From positions 581,608 to 645,607 of the forward strand of contig NZ_KB849574.1 in NCBI RefSeq assembly GCF_000368625.1: a stretch of DNA of 64,000 nt, in the 5' to 3' direction. Position 1 is the stretch's first letter; the number at the start of each line of letters is the position of its first letter. The notes under the pieces are model-generated. The model was given only the letters and a program-made list of their open reading frames with translations, had not been told where the DNA came from and made no database searches. This document shows positions 1 through 9,674 of the stretch, piece by piece. The position numbers were made by a program, and so were the translations under genes. Source of the stretch: Acinetobacter schindleri CIP 107287. GTDB taxonomy: Bacteria > Pseudomonadota > Gammaproteobacteria > Pseudomonadales > Moraxellaceae.

Positions 1-1829
1 TCACTGGCACGTTTTTTCGCCAGTAATTTATCCAGTAAACCTGCGGTATGATGGGCATCATCTAAATCTAGTTGCACCAGACGGCGCGTATTTGGATCAA
101 GTGTGGTTTCACGCAACTGGCTGGCATTCATCTCACCCAAACCTTTGAATCGAGTAATTTGCGGATTCTTGGTTTTGCATTTTTTCAGAATGCTATTTAG
201 CTCGTCTTCATCCAGGGCGTAGTGCACGTCTTTGTTGTCATCAATCCGGAATAAAGGCGGCATTGCAACATATAGATGGCCTTCTTCGACCAGTGTCGGG
301 AAATGTTTCACAAACAGTGCGCACAGCAAGGTCGCAATATGCAGACCATCCGAGTCGGCATCGGCCAGAATACAGATCTTGCCATAACGCAATTCAGACA
401 GGTCATCTGAACCCGGATCCACACCAATGGCAATCGCGATATTATGCACTTCCTGAGATGCTAGAACTTCATCAGAAGACACTTCCCAAGTATTTAAAAT
501 CTTACCTCGAATCGGCATGATGGCCTGGAAGTTCTTGTCACGCGCTTGCTTGGCTGAACCGCCTGCAGAATCCCCTTCTACAATAAACAGTTCTGACTGG
601 TCCAGATCATGGCCAACACAATCCGACAGTTTTCCGGGTAGTGTTGGACCCGCGACGATTTTCTTACGTTCTACTTTTTTCGCTGCTTTGAGACGGCGAC
701 CGGCTTTGGAAATTGCCATCTCCGCCAGTTGCATGGCGATATCTGAATTCTGATTCAACCATAATGCAAAGGCATCTTTGGCAATATTCTGCACCACCCC
801 GACCGCTTCACGACTCGACAGGCGTTCTTTGGTTTGACCTGAGAATTGCGGTTCTTGGAATTTCAGTGACAGGATATAGTTCACGCCGTCCCAGACATCT
901 TCGGCAGACAGCTTCATGTTACGCGGCAACAGATTACGTAATTCACAGAATTCACGCATCGCATCGGTCACACCCGAACGCAGGCCGTTGACATGAGTAC
1001 CGCCCTGCGCAGTTGGAATCAGGTTGACGTAGGATTCCTGGATGCTTTCGCCACCTTCAACATTCCAGCAAATGGCAAATTCAGCACTGGCACGTTCGGC
1101 ATCACCCGTTGCAACAAAAGCGGGTGCTGGGATGATCTCACGGTCTTCCAGCTCATCCATCAGATAATCGACCAGACCATTTTCAAACTGCCAGGTGATC
1201 TTCTCGTCATTAATCTGATCGATATAATTGATCTCTAAACCCGCGGCCAGAACAGCTTTGGCTTTAAGATTATGTTTTAAGGCTTTCAGGGCAAATTTTG
1301 GTGAATCGAAGTATTTGGCTTCTGGCCAGAACTGCACCGTAGTCCCAGACGCGCGTTTGGGTGCCTTACCTGCCTGCACTTCCAGCGGACCTGTCGGTTC
1401 ACCATTTTCAAAGGCCATTTTGTACAGGTTACCCTGACGTTGTACGGCCACTTCGACACGGGTCGACAGCGCATTGACTACTGAAATCCCGACACCATGC
1501 AGACCACCAGAGAACTGGTAATTATCGGTACTAAACTTGCCACCGGCATGCAGTTTAGTCAGGATGATTTCAATCCCGCTCTGACCATATTCCGGGTGAA
1601 TATCCACCGGCATACCACGGCCATTGTCTTCGACTGATAACGAGCCATCTTTATAGACTGTCACGGTAATTTTGTTGGCATGTCCGGCCAGTGCCTCATC
1701 CACAGCATTGTCAATCACTTCCTGCGCCAGATGGTTTGGACGAGTGGTATCGGTATACATGCCCGGACGACGACGGACCGGGTCCAGACCAGACAGAACT
1801 TCAAGAGATTGAGCCGTATATTGAGACAC
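1..1829 (-). CDS. parE: DNA topoisomerase IV subunit B (3' end outside window)
   Basis: ATPase subunit of topoisomerase IV, which decatenates daughter chromosomes with ParC. The reading frame starts at a GTG one base after the yqiA stop codon, with an AAGGAAA ribosome site inside the end of yqiA. It runs off the left edge after about 609 codons, so only the last few residues are missing. Visible are the GHKL ATPase motifs near residues 35-105 (DNAVDEAL, DNGRGMP, GLHGVG), the TOPRIM motif EGDSAGGSAKQ near residue 418 and PIRGK just after it. GyrB is the main alternative, but the compact length and the yqiA-parE order, also seen in E. coli, favour ParE. Confidence 0.95.
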   Translation of the reverse strand, partial: MSQYTAQSLEVLSGLDPVRRRPGMYTDTTRPNHLAQEVIDNAVDEALAGHANKITVTVYKDGSLSVEDNGRGMPVDIHPEYGQSGIEIILTKLHAGGKFSTDNYQFSGGLHGVGISVVNALSTRVEVAVQRQGNLYKMAFENGEPTGPLEVQAGKAPKRASGTTVQFWPEAKYFDSPKFALKALKHNLKAKAVLAAGLEINYIDQINDEKITWQFENGLVDYLMDELEDREIIPAPAFVATGDAERASAEFAICWNVEGGESIQESYVNLIPTAQGGTHVNGLRSGVTDAMREFCELRNLLPRNMKLSAEDVWDGVNYILSLKFQEPQFSGQTKERLSSREAVGVVQNIAKDAFALWLNQNSDIAMQLAEMAISKAGRRLKAAKKVERKKIVAGPTLPGKLSDCVGHDLDQSELFIVEGDSAGGSAKQARDKNFQAIMPIRGKILNTWEVSSDEVLASQEVHNIAIAIGVDPGSDDLSELRYGKICILADADSDGLHIATLLCALFVKHFPTLVEEGHLYVAMPPLFRIDDNKDVHYALDEDELNSILKKCKTKNPQITRFKGLGEMNASQLRETTLDPNTRRLVQLDLDDAHHTAGLLDKLLAKKRAS

Positions 1830-1830
1830 G

Positions 1831-2424
1831 TTATTCGGTTTCCTTTTTTATGCAGTCCAATAAAAACTGTAACACCAGCGGAATTTTCTCCGCAAAATCA
1901 TCCATCCCGTGATTGCCATTGGCCTCAGTCATCAGCATCGCCGGAGGATGAGCAGCACTATAATAGCGATGTGCTTCACGATAATCCAAAACTTCATCGC
2001 CTTGTTGTAACAGTACCAGTATTTTGTCTGCATCTTGTGCAGTTGGCAGTGACAGTCCTTCTAGCTGATTAAGATGTGAATCGTCCAGACGCCAGTTCGG
2101 ATGCACCTGTAACGGCAGCTCATCATCGAACAGTTCGCGGAACAGCTGCCATGGTCGCATGGCCGGATTGATCAGTACAGCCGGCACACTGTACTTGGCG
2201 ACCAGATGTGTCGCATAAAATCCCCCCAGGCTACTGCCCACCAAGCTTACATGGTCCAGTGACTCAATCAGCGCTGACATGTAATGAATCGTATCCACAG
2301 GTGACATGTTCAGATCTGGCAAATGCACCTGAATTTGTGGATTTTTTTCGCAATACTGCTGAAGCAGCTGGCCCTTGATCGAGGCAGCGCTGCTTCGAAA
2401 GCCGTGTAAGTAAATGACATTCAT
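1831..2424 (-). CDS. yqiA: YqiA-family esterase (alpha/beta hydrolase)
   Basis: A 197-residue alpha/beta hydrolase of the YqiA/UPF0227 family, known as a small cytoplasmic esterase with poorly defined natural substrate. The N-terminus has YLHGFRSS, the nucleophile elbow GSSLGG lies near residue 70, and a likely acid (GDEVLDY) and histidine (NGNHGMDDF) follow. The upstream TTG at 2427 is less likely than the ATG at 2424. The stop codon lies one base before the parE GTG, so the two genes are translationally coupled, matching the E. coli order. Confidence 0.9.
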   Translation of the reverse strand: MNVIYLHGFRSSAASIKGQLLQQYCEKNPQIQVHLPDLNMSPVDTIHYMSALIESLDHVSLVGSSLGGFYATHLVAKYSVPAVLINPAMRPWQLFRELFDDELPLQVHPNWRLDDSHLNQLEGLSLPTAQDADKILVLLQQGDEVLDYREAHRYYSAAHPPAMLMTEANGNHGMDDFAEKIPLVLQFLLDCIKKETE

Positions 2425-2670
2425 CAATTATTAATAAAAACACCTATATTTTAATCAAAATCTATTTTATATATCAGAGATGGATCATCGTTATCTAATC
2501 TGTTTTTGGTGAATTGTCCGACAAAAAACACCGCAGTTTTTCACGTTCCTCGGTATTTTAAGAATATTCCCAGAAAAATTAGAAACATCAAAGTTCAGAA
2601 GAATTTATACCGCGAACATCTTTAAAAAGAAAGGTCTCAGATATTCGCATTGATGAAAGGAACGGATCCA

Positions 2671-4002
2671 ATGACAAGCTTAACGCCATTGCATGAAACC
2701 TATTGCAAGTGGGATCGTACTCCTCCTACCCAGGCAGATGTACTGGAAGGACTTGCTCAGCTTGTTACCATGCGGTTTAATGATGTTGCCCAAGAACTGA
2801 TCAAGACTATCCAGCGTGAAATCTTATATAGTTTCTTTGGTTTAAGTGAACGTCATTCAGAAAAAATCCAGAACCTGCCTGCCATTGTCCGGCTCTATCA
2901 GCGTTCCTATGACCTGTTGTTCCACTATGGCAATACCATGGTTGCCCCTGGACTGCGCCGTATTATTACCAAATTTCCACGCCTGCATGACAAGCCGCTG
3001 ACACCAAGCCTGCATTTTCTGGTAAGTGTATTAAATGGCATTATTGGCGACTATCTGATCAAGCATCAAAATCCGATGGCGTTGCCGATGGTGATTTATG
3101 ATCATTATACCTCACTACAGCAGGGCGAATTGACGGGTCGAATTACTATCTTCGTGCATGGTTTATGCATGAATCATCTGACCTGGTCCAATCATAAACA
3201 TGAAGGCATTGGTGAAAAGCTGCTGACGCAGCGTGATAACAATACCATGTTGTACCTCAACTATAATTCCGGACGCCGTATCTCCGCCAATGGCCGTAGT
3301 CTGGCCAATACCCTGCATGACTTGATCACCCGCAATCCCGGCATTACCAGTATTGATCTGATCGGACACAGTATGGGCGGATTAGTTGCTCGTAGTGCCC
3401 TGTTCTATGGTAAACAGCATGTCTATGAATGGGTCAATATGGTCGACAATCTGGTCTGCCTCGGCTCACCACATCATGGTGCAGCATTAGAGCGCTTTGG
3501 TTTTAGCCTGCAGGATAAATTGGGACGCTTCCCGTTTGGAAAGATTATTGGTCATGTGGTGAATATCCGCAGTAATGGCATTCTGGATCTGCGCCACGGC
3601 AGTGTTCGGGATGATGACTGGGAACATAATGAAGTCAGAATTGGCCTAATGGATGATAACCGTAAACCGGCACCGATTCCGTCGCATATCCAGACCTATC
3701 TGGTGGCCGGTACAATTGAATATGAAAACCGGCATAACCGCACCCGCAATGTGATTGGGGATTATCTGGTCAGTGTCAAAAGTGCGCTCGGTGAACATCC
3801 AAACCCGCGTTTTCAGTTGAAAGTTCCAGACTCCCATAAAGCGATTTTCTATGGATTGAACCATTTTGAAATCCGGTTTCACCCACAAGTGGCTGAACAG
3901 ATCGTGCGCTGGTTCTATCCGAGTGTGGAGGACAAAGTCTTTGACCAGATCCATGAATATATGATGGATCTGGAAAGTGTTGAAGGCATTGCTCTGACCT
4001 GA
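2671..4002 (+). CDS. Lipase-like alpha/beta hydrolase (PGAP1-type fold)
   Basis: A 443-residue predicted serine hydrolase. An N-terminal helical region of about 160 residues precedes the hydrolase core, which has an oxyanion motif FVHGLCMNHLTW near residue 165 and the nucleophile elbow GHSMGG near residue 232. SPHHGA and a late histidine in the SHKAIFYGLNH region complete a plausible triad. It resembles the PGAP1/lipase group; substrate is unknown. I chose the ATG at 2671 because AAAGGAA lies nine bases before it; ATG at 2653 and TTG at 2650 are in frame but have no such site. There is no signal peptide. It is transcribed alone and converges on dsbB at a shared terminator. Confidence 0.85.
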   Translation: MTSLTPLHETYCKWDRTPPTQADVLEGLAQLVTMRFNDVAQELIKTIQREILYSFFGLSERHSEKIQNLPAIVRLYQRSYDLLFHYGNTMVAPGLRRIITKFPRLHDKPLTPSLHFLVSVLNGIIGDYLIKHQNPMALPMVIYDHYTSLQQGELTGRITIFVHGLCMNHLTWSNHKHEGIGEKLLTQRDNNTMLYLNYNSGRRISANGRSLANTLHDLITRNPGITSIDLIGHSMGGLVARSALFYGKQHVYEWVNMVDNLVCLGSPHHGAALERFGFSLQDKLGRFPFGKIIGHVVNIRSNGILDLRHGSVRDDDWEHNEVRIGLMDDNRKPAPIPSHIQTYLVAGTIEYENRHNRTRNVIGDYLVSVKSALGEHPNPRFQLKVPDSHKAIFYGLNHFEIRFHPQVAEQIVRWFYPSVEDKVFDQIHEYMMDLESVEGIALT

Positions 4003-4011
4003 TTCAGTTAT

Positions 4012-4040
4012 AAAAAAAACCCTCAAATGAGGGCTTTTAT
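4012..4040. terminator. Bidirectional Rho-independent terminator
   Basis: CCCTC/GAGGG stem with a four-base loop, an A-run on the left and a T-run on the right. It lies between the convergent hydrolase gene and dsbB and can serve both. Confidence 0.8.
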
Positions 4041-4045
4041 TTGCA

Positions 4046-4573
4046 TCAGTATTTATCTCTTAGGCGTTTGACTGGCGCCGTCTGATATTTACGGAATAAC
4101 TGCCATAAACTGACCAGTAACAAGATACAGAAAAATACCAGTGACCAGACTGGTAAAGACTGCCCCAGAAAAGTCCAGTCCACTTTGGCACATTCACCTG
4201 AACCGCTGAGTACCTGCTGGAACACCGACTTCATTGGCAAGGTTTCCAGCCAGTAATCCAGACCCGGACCACAACTTGGGATTTTATCCGGCGGCAGGTT
4301 TTGCAGCCAGACATGACGTCCTGCTACACCTGCGGACCACAAAATACTCAGTGATCCTAAAAAGGCATACAGGCGTTTCATGCCATTTGCTTTCGGATTA
4401 TGCAAGAAAGCAATGAAAGAAATAATCCCCAGACCAATCAGGCCAATACGCTGAAAAATACACAACGGGCAAGGCTCAAGGCCCTGCACATGTTCTAGAT
4501 ATAATGCAAATGCCATCCCCATCACGGATGCGGCAAATAACGCACCACTCACGAAGCGGTAACCCCATTTCAT
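4046..4573 (-). CDS. dsbB: Disulfide bond formation protein B
   Basis: Inner-membrane quinone reductase that re-oxidises DsbA. The 175-residue protein has four hydrophobic segments, the first periplasmic pair CPLC near residues 35-38, and the second pair as SCGPGLDYW and GECAKVDW, in the positions expected for E. coli DsbB Cys41/44 and Cys104/130. gshA lies immediately upstream on the same strand with an 18-base gap, so co-transcription is likely. Its partner dsbA is about 37 kb away in this window. Confidence 0.95.
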   Translation of the reverse strand: MKWGYRFVSGALFAASVMGMAFALYLEHVQGLEPCPLCIFQRIGLIGLGIISFIAFLHNPKANGMKRLYAFLGSLSILWSAGVAGRHVWLQNLPPDKIPSCGPGLDYWLETLPMKSVFQQVLSGSGECAKVDWTFLGQSLPVWSLVFFCILLLVSLWQLFRKYQTAPVKRLRDKY

Positions 4574-4591
4574 GGTCGATCCTCTTGTTTT

Positions 4592-6169
4592 TTATCGAAA
4601 TTGAGCGAGATATTCAGCAAAGCTGATGCTGCTATCTTGCTCGAGTTCCTGCTGTTGCTGCAAGGACTTTTGTACTAACTCATCAAAATATGCAGTGGTT
4701 TTTTTACTGAGCTGATGCGCTTGATAAACCGCAGCATGCTGCTGTGCCAGCACCTGGCCGAAATGCCACATGCCACCCTGCTTACGGATATCACCCACCA
4801 CAAGCGCAGAAAGTGTCGCATCGACTTCATCAACACGGATTTGCATGGTTTTCATGGCCGTCGTGTAAAGATTATTGCCATATGCTGCATCCAATAATTC
4901 TGCCAGCGGCTGCATGCGCGCCAGATGAACTGCACACCAGTCTTCGATTAGATATTTTTGACCATTTTCCAGAATAGCCGCATTCGGAGCACGACCACGA
5001 TTGACCACTTCAGCCTGATTCTTTTCGATGATGTCCTGCTCATCGCTCAGCAGTGCCGGGCTGTCCTGCAATAAACAGTACAGTGCAACTACTTCCAGGA
5101 AGCCTGCGGTATGTTCATCAATCCCGATCGGGCTGTATGGATTGACATCCACTGCACGCAGTTCCACATAGCCAATACCACGATTTGCCAGTGCCTGTGA
5201 TGGAGTTTCACCGGCTTCTGGCACCTGCTTTGGACGTACCAGACTGTAATATTCATTTTCGATCTGTAGCACATGATCATTGATCTGGATTGGTTGTCCT
5301 GCTGCATCTTCAAGGCCCAGACGGGTAAATTGTTTATATGGTGTTTTAACTGCTTTTTGCAGACCTTCCAGATAGTCCTGCAAGTTATTGTAATGAATAC
5401 CGAGCTGCTTTTGGGCTGAGTTCTGATAACCGAAACGGCCCATGCGCAATGCAGTTGAATATGGGGTATATAAGGTGCCGCGAGTAAGTGGCAACAGCTG
5501 ATGGTCACGACCGGTCATAAAGCATTGGCACACTGCCGGGCTAGCACCGACCAGGAACATCACCAATGGTGTCAGTCGGATAAAATTACGGATCAGCCCC
5601 ATATAACGGTGGCTACGGTAATCCTGCAGGCTTAAGTTACGCAGTGATTCATCACTTTCGTTGGCCTGTAGCGCTTCGAAGAAATGATCCGGGAAAGACA
5701 GATTATAATGTACGCCCGAAATGGTCTGCATACGGCGACCATAGCGCACACCTAGACCACGACGGTAAAGTGTCTTGAATAAACCAATATTGGAAGAACC
5801 GTACTGCGCCAGTGGAATGCTGTCATCGCTGCTGTCGAGCATGCATGGCATCGACATCGGCCACAGCTTTTCTTCATCTTCCAGTTTGCGATGTACGATG
5901 GCATGGATATCCATCAGGTAATCCAAAGCGCCACGAATACTGTCTTTTGGCGGAGTAATAAACTCCATCAAAGCTTCAGAATAGTCAGTGGTGATATGCG
6001 GATGAGTCAGGGCTGAACCTAGTGCTACAGGATGCGGCCTTTGCGACAGAAAGCCATTACCTTGCATACGCAGGCTTTCTCGCTCAATTCCGCGCAGCAT
6101 CCCCTTGATGAGCGACGAATCCACCCAAGTTGGTAATACAGCTTGGCTGGTCGATTCAGGTTGACTCAT
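4592..6169 (-). CDS. gshA: Glutamate-cysteine ligase
   Basis: First enzyme of glutathione synthesis, joining glutamate and cysteine with ATP. The 525-residue length and motifs such as GIERESLRM near residue 28, DYSEALMEF and the LRAVDVNPYSPIGI segment fit the proteobacterial GshA class 1 family. The N-terminus MSQPESTS follows a non-coding leader of about 200 bases shared with a divergent gene. It is followed by dsbB 18 bases later, pairing two thiol redox genes. Confidence 0.95.
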   Translation of the reverse strand: MSQPESTSQAVLPTWVDSSLIKGMLRGIERESLRMQGNGFLSQRPHPVALGSALTHPHITTDYSEALMEFITPPKDSIRGALDYLMDIHAIVHRKLEDEEKLWPMSMPCMLDSSDDSIPLAQYGSSNIGLFKTLYRRGLGVRYGRRMQTISGVHYNLSFPDHFFEALQANESDESLRNLSLQDYRSHRYMGLIRNFIRLTPLVMFLVGASPAVCQCFMTGRDHQLLPLTRGTLYTPYSTALRMGRFGYQNSAQKQLGIHYNNLQDYLEGLQKAVKTPYKQFTRLGLEDAAGQPIQINDHVLQIENEYYSLVRPKQVPEAGETPSQALANRGIGYVELRAVDVNPYSPIGIDEHTAGFLEVVALYCLLQDSPALLSDEQDIIEKNQAEVVNRGRAPNAAILENGQKYLIEDWCAVHLARMQPLAELLDAAYGNNLYTTAMKTMQIRVDEVDATLSALVVGDIRKQGGMWHFGQVLAQQHAAVYQAHQLSKKTTAYFDELVQKSLQQQQELEQDSSISFAEYLAQFR

Positions 6170-6379
6170 TACAATCTCGCTTAATGGGCTAAACTATTAA
6201 AATAAAATCATCATTTTATAAGAGTATAACGTGATTTTAGATCCGCACATTACACCCTGCCTGCTTTTCAGGCAAACCATTGATTTTAATTCCGCAAATT
6301 TTTAACACAAACTTTCTCTATAAGACATGTGAAATTTGTGATTTTATTAACAAATAAATGCTAATGAATTGTAAACCTT

Positions 6380-6919
6380 ATGAATTATCAAGATATTTTG
6401 GACTTCTGGTTTAGTGCCGAGAACCAGCCGAACTGGTTTGCCAAAAGCGACCATTTCGACCAAAGTTTGACTGAGCAATTTTCAGAAATTCTGGAACAGG
6501 CAAGTCAGGCCGAATTATGGTCCTGGCGTAAAACTGCCGAAGGCCGTCTGGCAGAAATCATTGTTCTGGACCAGTTTTCTCGCAATATTTTTCGGGGTAC
6601 TGCACGTGCTTTTGCCCAGGATAGCCTGGCTCTAGCTCTGGCACAGGAAGCCATTAGCCTGGATCTGGACAAGCAGCTCAGTCCGGAACAGCGGGCTTTT
6701 TTATATATGCCGTTCATGCACAGTGAATCCAGACTGATTCATGAATATGCCTTCAAACTATTTCAACGCCTCGGTAATCCGTCTAATCTCGAATATGAAA
6801 TCAAGCATAAAATCATTATCGAACGCTTTGGACGCTACCCACATCGCAACCAGATTCTGGGCCGTGAATCTACCGAGGAAGAATTAAGTTTCCTGACCCA
6901 GCCGGATAGCAGTTTTTAG
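6380..6919 (+). CDS. DUF924 family protein
   Basis: A 179-residue cytoplasmic protein of the DUF924 family, typified by the opening ILDFWFSAENQPNWFAKS, the central ELWSWRKTAEGRLAEIIVLDQFSRNIFRGT block and the closing HRNQILGRESTEEE. The fold is all-helical and TPR-like in this family; the biochemical role is unknown. It is divergent from gshA and is followed 49 bases later by a lipoprotein gene on the same strand. Confidence 0.85.
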   Translation: MNYQDILDFWFSAENQPNWFAKSDHFDQSLTEQFSEILEQASQAELWSWRKTAEGRLAEIIVLDQFSRNIFRGTARAFAQDSLALALAQEAISLDLDKQLSPEQRAFLYMPFMHSESRLIHEYAFKLFQRLGNPSNLEYEIKHKIIIERFGRYPHRNQILGRESTEEELSFLTQPDSSF

Positions 6920-6968
6920 GTATTTTCAGGTACTGCTGTCGCTGGATCACCCCATCAGGAGAACGAAG

Positions 6969-7523
6969 ATGAAGAAGACCATCATCGCCTTAGCATTTGC
7001 AAGCACTGCCCTGCTTTCAGGCTGTGCAACGACGCCTTCCAAACCACTGACCTTTGATCAGCTCGGCCAGTACAGTACTACACCTCTCAATGCCCAGACT
7101 TACCGGATCAGTTTCAAGGCGCGTCCAAACATGAGCTTTGGGACAGCTGAAGAAATTACCTTAGTTAAGGCGGCCCAGACGACTATACAGAATGGTTTCC
7201 AGTTCTTTCGGGTGCTGGATGATCCAAGCAACCGTACCCAACGACCTCCGCGTGAAGCAATCGTCTATCCCACACCCATGCCATATCCCTATGGCTATTA
7301 TCGCCGTTATCCATTTTATTGGCCTGATCCCTTCTATGACATGCCGTATCGTGTCACTGTAGAGCCAGCACAGATTGCCTATACGATTGAATGCTTTAAA
7401 CAGGGACAGGCGCCCAAAGATGCCTTCGATGCTCGCTTGATTCTACAATCGCTCGGCGCTAAATATGGTCTGAGCCCAACAGGTGAGATACTGCAGCCAC
7501 AGCCTGTGACTATGACTAAATAG
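6969..7523 (+). CDS. Putative lipoprotein, CC0125/CC1285-like
   Basis: A 184-residue secreted lipoprotein: charged start MKKT, hydrophobic stretch, and lipobox LLSGC with Cys at about residue 19. A Pro/Tyr-rich segment (residues about 95-125, PYPYGYYRRYPFYWPDPF) is the most striking feature. It resembles the CC0125/CC1285 lipoprotein family, whose function is unknown. An AGGAG-type site precedes the ATG. The next gene starts eight bases after the stop, so they probably form a unit. Confidence 0.8.
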   Translation: MKKTIIALAFASTALLSGCATTPSKPLTFDQLGQYSTTPLNAQTYRISFKARPNMSFGTAEEITLVKAAQTTIQNGFQFFRVLDDPSNRTQRPPREAIVYPTPMPYPYGYYRRYPFYWPDPFYDMPYRVTVEPAQIAYTIECFKQGQAPKDAFDARLILQSLGAKYGLSPTGEILQPQPVTMTK

Positions 7524-7531
7524 GAGTCTTT

Positions 7532-8833
7532 ATGCAGACAGAGACCAGTTCACCGAGCCTGCAACGCAGTAAACGTTTTGCCACCATTGCCTTAATTGTG
7601 GCTGTCGTCACCTGGCTGGCACTGATGGTCGCTGCCAAATTACTGCCAGAATATGTATGGTTGATCCATATCCTGATGCTGTCTGCAGAAGCAGGTGTGG
7701 TAGGTGGAATGGCAGACTGGTACGCAATTACCGTTCTGTTCCGCAATCCTTTTGGCAAGTTGCCCATTCCCAGGTTTCTGCGTGACCACACCGAGATCAT
7801 TCCACGCAATAAGGCCCGTATTGCCGAGTCGATGGGTCGCTTTGTGCAGGAAAACTTCCTGTCTCCACAAATTGTGGAGCGTAGTCTGGCCAGTACCGAC
7901 CTGAGCCTGGCAGCAGGCCGCTGGCTGGCAAATCCGGAGAATAACCGTCAGGTGACTCAGGTCATCCAGCAGACTGCTCCACGGATCTTTGAATTTGTCG
8001 GTCAGGAACAGATTTCCGGCTTTATTCAGAGCAATAGTGTGCAATGGGTGAAAAGCACCCAGATCAATCATCTGGCCAGTGAGATGTTGCGCGCTGTACT
8101 GGAAAATGATTTTCATCAGGATGTTCTGCAACGTGGCCTGGATCTGGTACATGCCTGGATGACGTCTCATCCGGAGCAGACCCGTGAACTGACCCGTACC
8201 CTGTTTAAGGAAATGGGGGTGTGGAAATTGGCAAAGGGTGCCAGCTGGATCGGGATTGACGTGCAACAGCGCAGTATCGACTCGGTAATTCAGCGCGTCG
8301 AAGCCATGCTGGCAGATCCGGATCATCCTTGGCGCCTGAAGATTGAAGAGTCCGCCCATCAGCTGATGCTGCAACTAGCTGACAATGATAGCGATGCCAG
8401 TCAGCGTCTAAATTCTGCTAAAGATGCCCTGCTGGACAGCCCACAGGTACTGAACTTCATTAGTGGTGCCGTGGTGATTCTCTGTGATGCGATCAAGGCA
8501 GATCTGGAAAAACCGGATTCCGGTATTGCAGAGAATCTACGTATTGCCATTCAGCAAGTGGGTGAAAATATCATTTCCAACAGTTCAGTGCGTGAATTAC
8601 TGAATAACCGTATGAGTAATATGGCAGTTGACTTAAGTGATCAATACAGCGAGAAAGTCATCCGTTTTATCAGTGAACGGATTCATGAATGGGATTCACG
8701 TGAAATGATTGACAAGATTGAAAATGAGGTCGGTGGCGATCTGCATATGATCCGGGTCAACGGCGTGGTGGTCGGGGCCTTTATCGGTCTGGTACTGGGG
8801 ATTATCCGGGCCATTGTCGAATATGTGCTTTGA
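7532..8833 (+). CDS. DUF445 family inner-membrane protein
   Basis: A 433-residue protein of the DUF445 (YjiN-like) family. There is one or two membrane segments near residues 17-65, including the conserved GGMADWYAITVLFRNPFGKLPIPR block, a long helical domain, and a second membrane segment at the very C-terminus (GVVVGAFIGLVLGIIRAIVEYVL region). Function is not established. TAGGAG at the previous stop codon gives a strong ribosome site and suggests coupling with the upstream lipoprotein gene. Confidence 0.85.
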   Translation: MQTETSSPSLQRSKRFATIALIVAVVTWLALMVAAKLLPEYVWLIHILMLSAEAGVVGGMADWYAITVLFRNPFGKLPIPRFLRDHTEIIPRNKARIAESMGRFVQENFLSPQIVERSLASTDLSLAAGRWLANPENNRQVTQVIQQTAPRIFEFVGQEQISGFIQSNSVQWVKSTQINHLASEMLRAVLENDFHQDVLQRGLDLVHAWMTSHPEQTRELTRTLFKEMGVWKLAKGASWIGIDVQQRSIDSVIQRVEAMLADPDHPWRLKIEESAHQLMLQLADNDSDASQRLNSAKDALLDSPQVLNFISGAVVILCDAIKADLEKPDSGIAENLRIAIQQVGENIISNSSVRELLNNRMSNMAVDLSDQYSEKVIRFISERIHEWDSREMIDKIENEVGGDLHMIRVNGVVVGAFIGLVLGIIRAIVEYVL

Positions 8834-9131
8834 TTCTTAGCTTATGCTCAAATCTCAGGGATTGAGCCATCATTCAATTTTCTATTTGCCAGATAAGAAC
8901 TCTAGAAAACCTTAAACGTGTTTTAAGCAGTACAAGGTCAGGTGTAGTTCCTGCTAGAACAATCTTGGTAATCCTTTTGTTCTGCTTAATCTCAAAAAGC
9001 TGGAGATCTTCCGGCTTGCTCTAGTGCAAGCCAGAGTCCTGAAAATTGATCATTCGGGCCAGCTGTATACTTTTCAAAATCGGCAGGTAAATCAACTCAA
9101 TCAACGCGTGAGTGGTATGCAATCAATAAAT
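8834..9131. other. Intergenic region, nothing recognised
   Basis: About 300 bases between the DUF445 gene and the convergent DUF2798 gene. I see no open frame with a ribosome site, no clear terminator with a T-run and no repeat shared with the rest of the window. Confidence 0.5.
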
Positions 9132-9419
9132 CTACTTCGGTAGTTGTGAGCCACTCATATCCACCAACAGGCCAGTGAGCTTACGTACGAATGGCAACAA
9201 TAGCAGCACGATCGGAAAAGCGAACGCCCAGGAAATCATCCAGTTATGCAGCCATAATGAAATAAAACCTTCAATCCAGCCCAAAGTACGCAGCATATTA
9301 ATGAAAGAAATGATACCGCTCATCAGGCAGGACAGGATGAAAGGGATAATTATCAGTGCCCATTTAGCGGGAAGTTTAGGAGTATTGCCAAAGATAACCG
9401 GACGTTGTTGCGAATCCAC
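9132..9419 (-). CDS. DUF2798 family small membrane protein
   Basis: A 95-residue protein with two hydrophobic segments (about residues 20-42 and 58-82) and the DUF2798-type pattern of LMSGIISFINMLRTLGW and WAFAFPIVLLLLPFVRKL. Function is unknown. The start is a GTG at 9419 with AAAGAG about eight bases upstream. It is transcribed alone, divergent from argS. Confidence 0.75.
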   Translation of the reverse strand: MDSQQRPVIFGNTPKLPAKWALIIIPFILSCLMSGIISFINMLRTLGWIEGFISLWLHNWMISWAFAFPIVLLLLPFVRKLTGLLVDMSGSQLPK

Positions 9420-9674
9420 TGCAAGCTCTTTTTGTTATTTCAATCTGGTTAATATAGGCTATTTTCAGTGATTGAGGATTCATTTTTATAGCAAATTTTG
9501 CAACTTGCTTATTACGATATTCTTTATGTGATATACGAACGAATAAATGACAATTTTGTATAAATCTTCCAGCTACCGATCGTATATTTTTTATTCCCCA
9601 TAAATGGTTTTACCTAAAGAGTCGGAAATTTGCTATATTTGCTGTTTTTCTGCGATATCTATTTTCGACTGATT

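Noticed and set aside
7640..8374. 244-codon frame on the minus strand
   Set aside because: Opposite the DUF445 gene; no ribosome site or recognisable domain.
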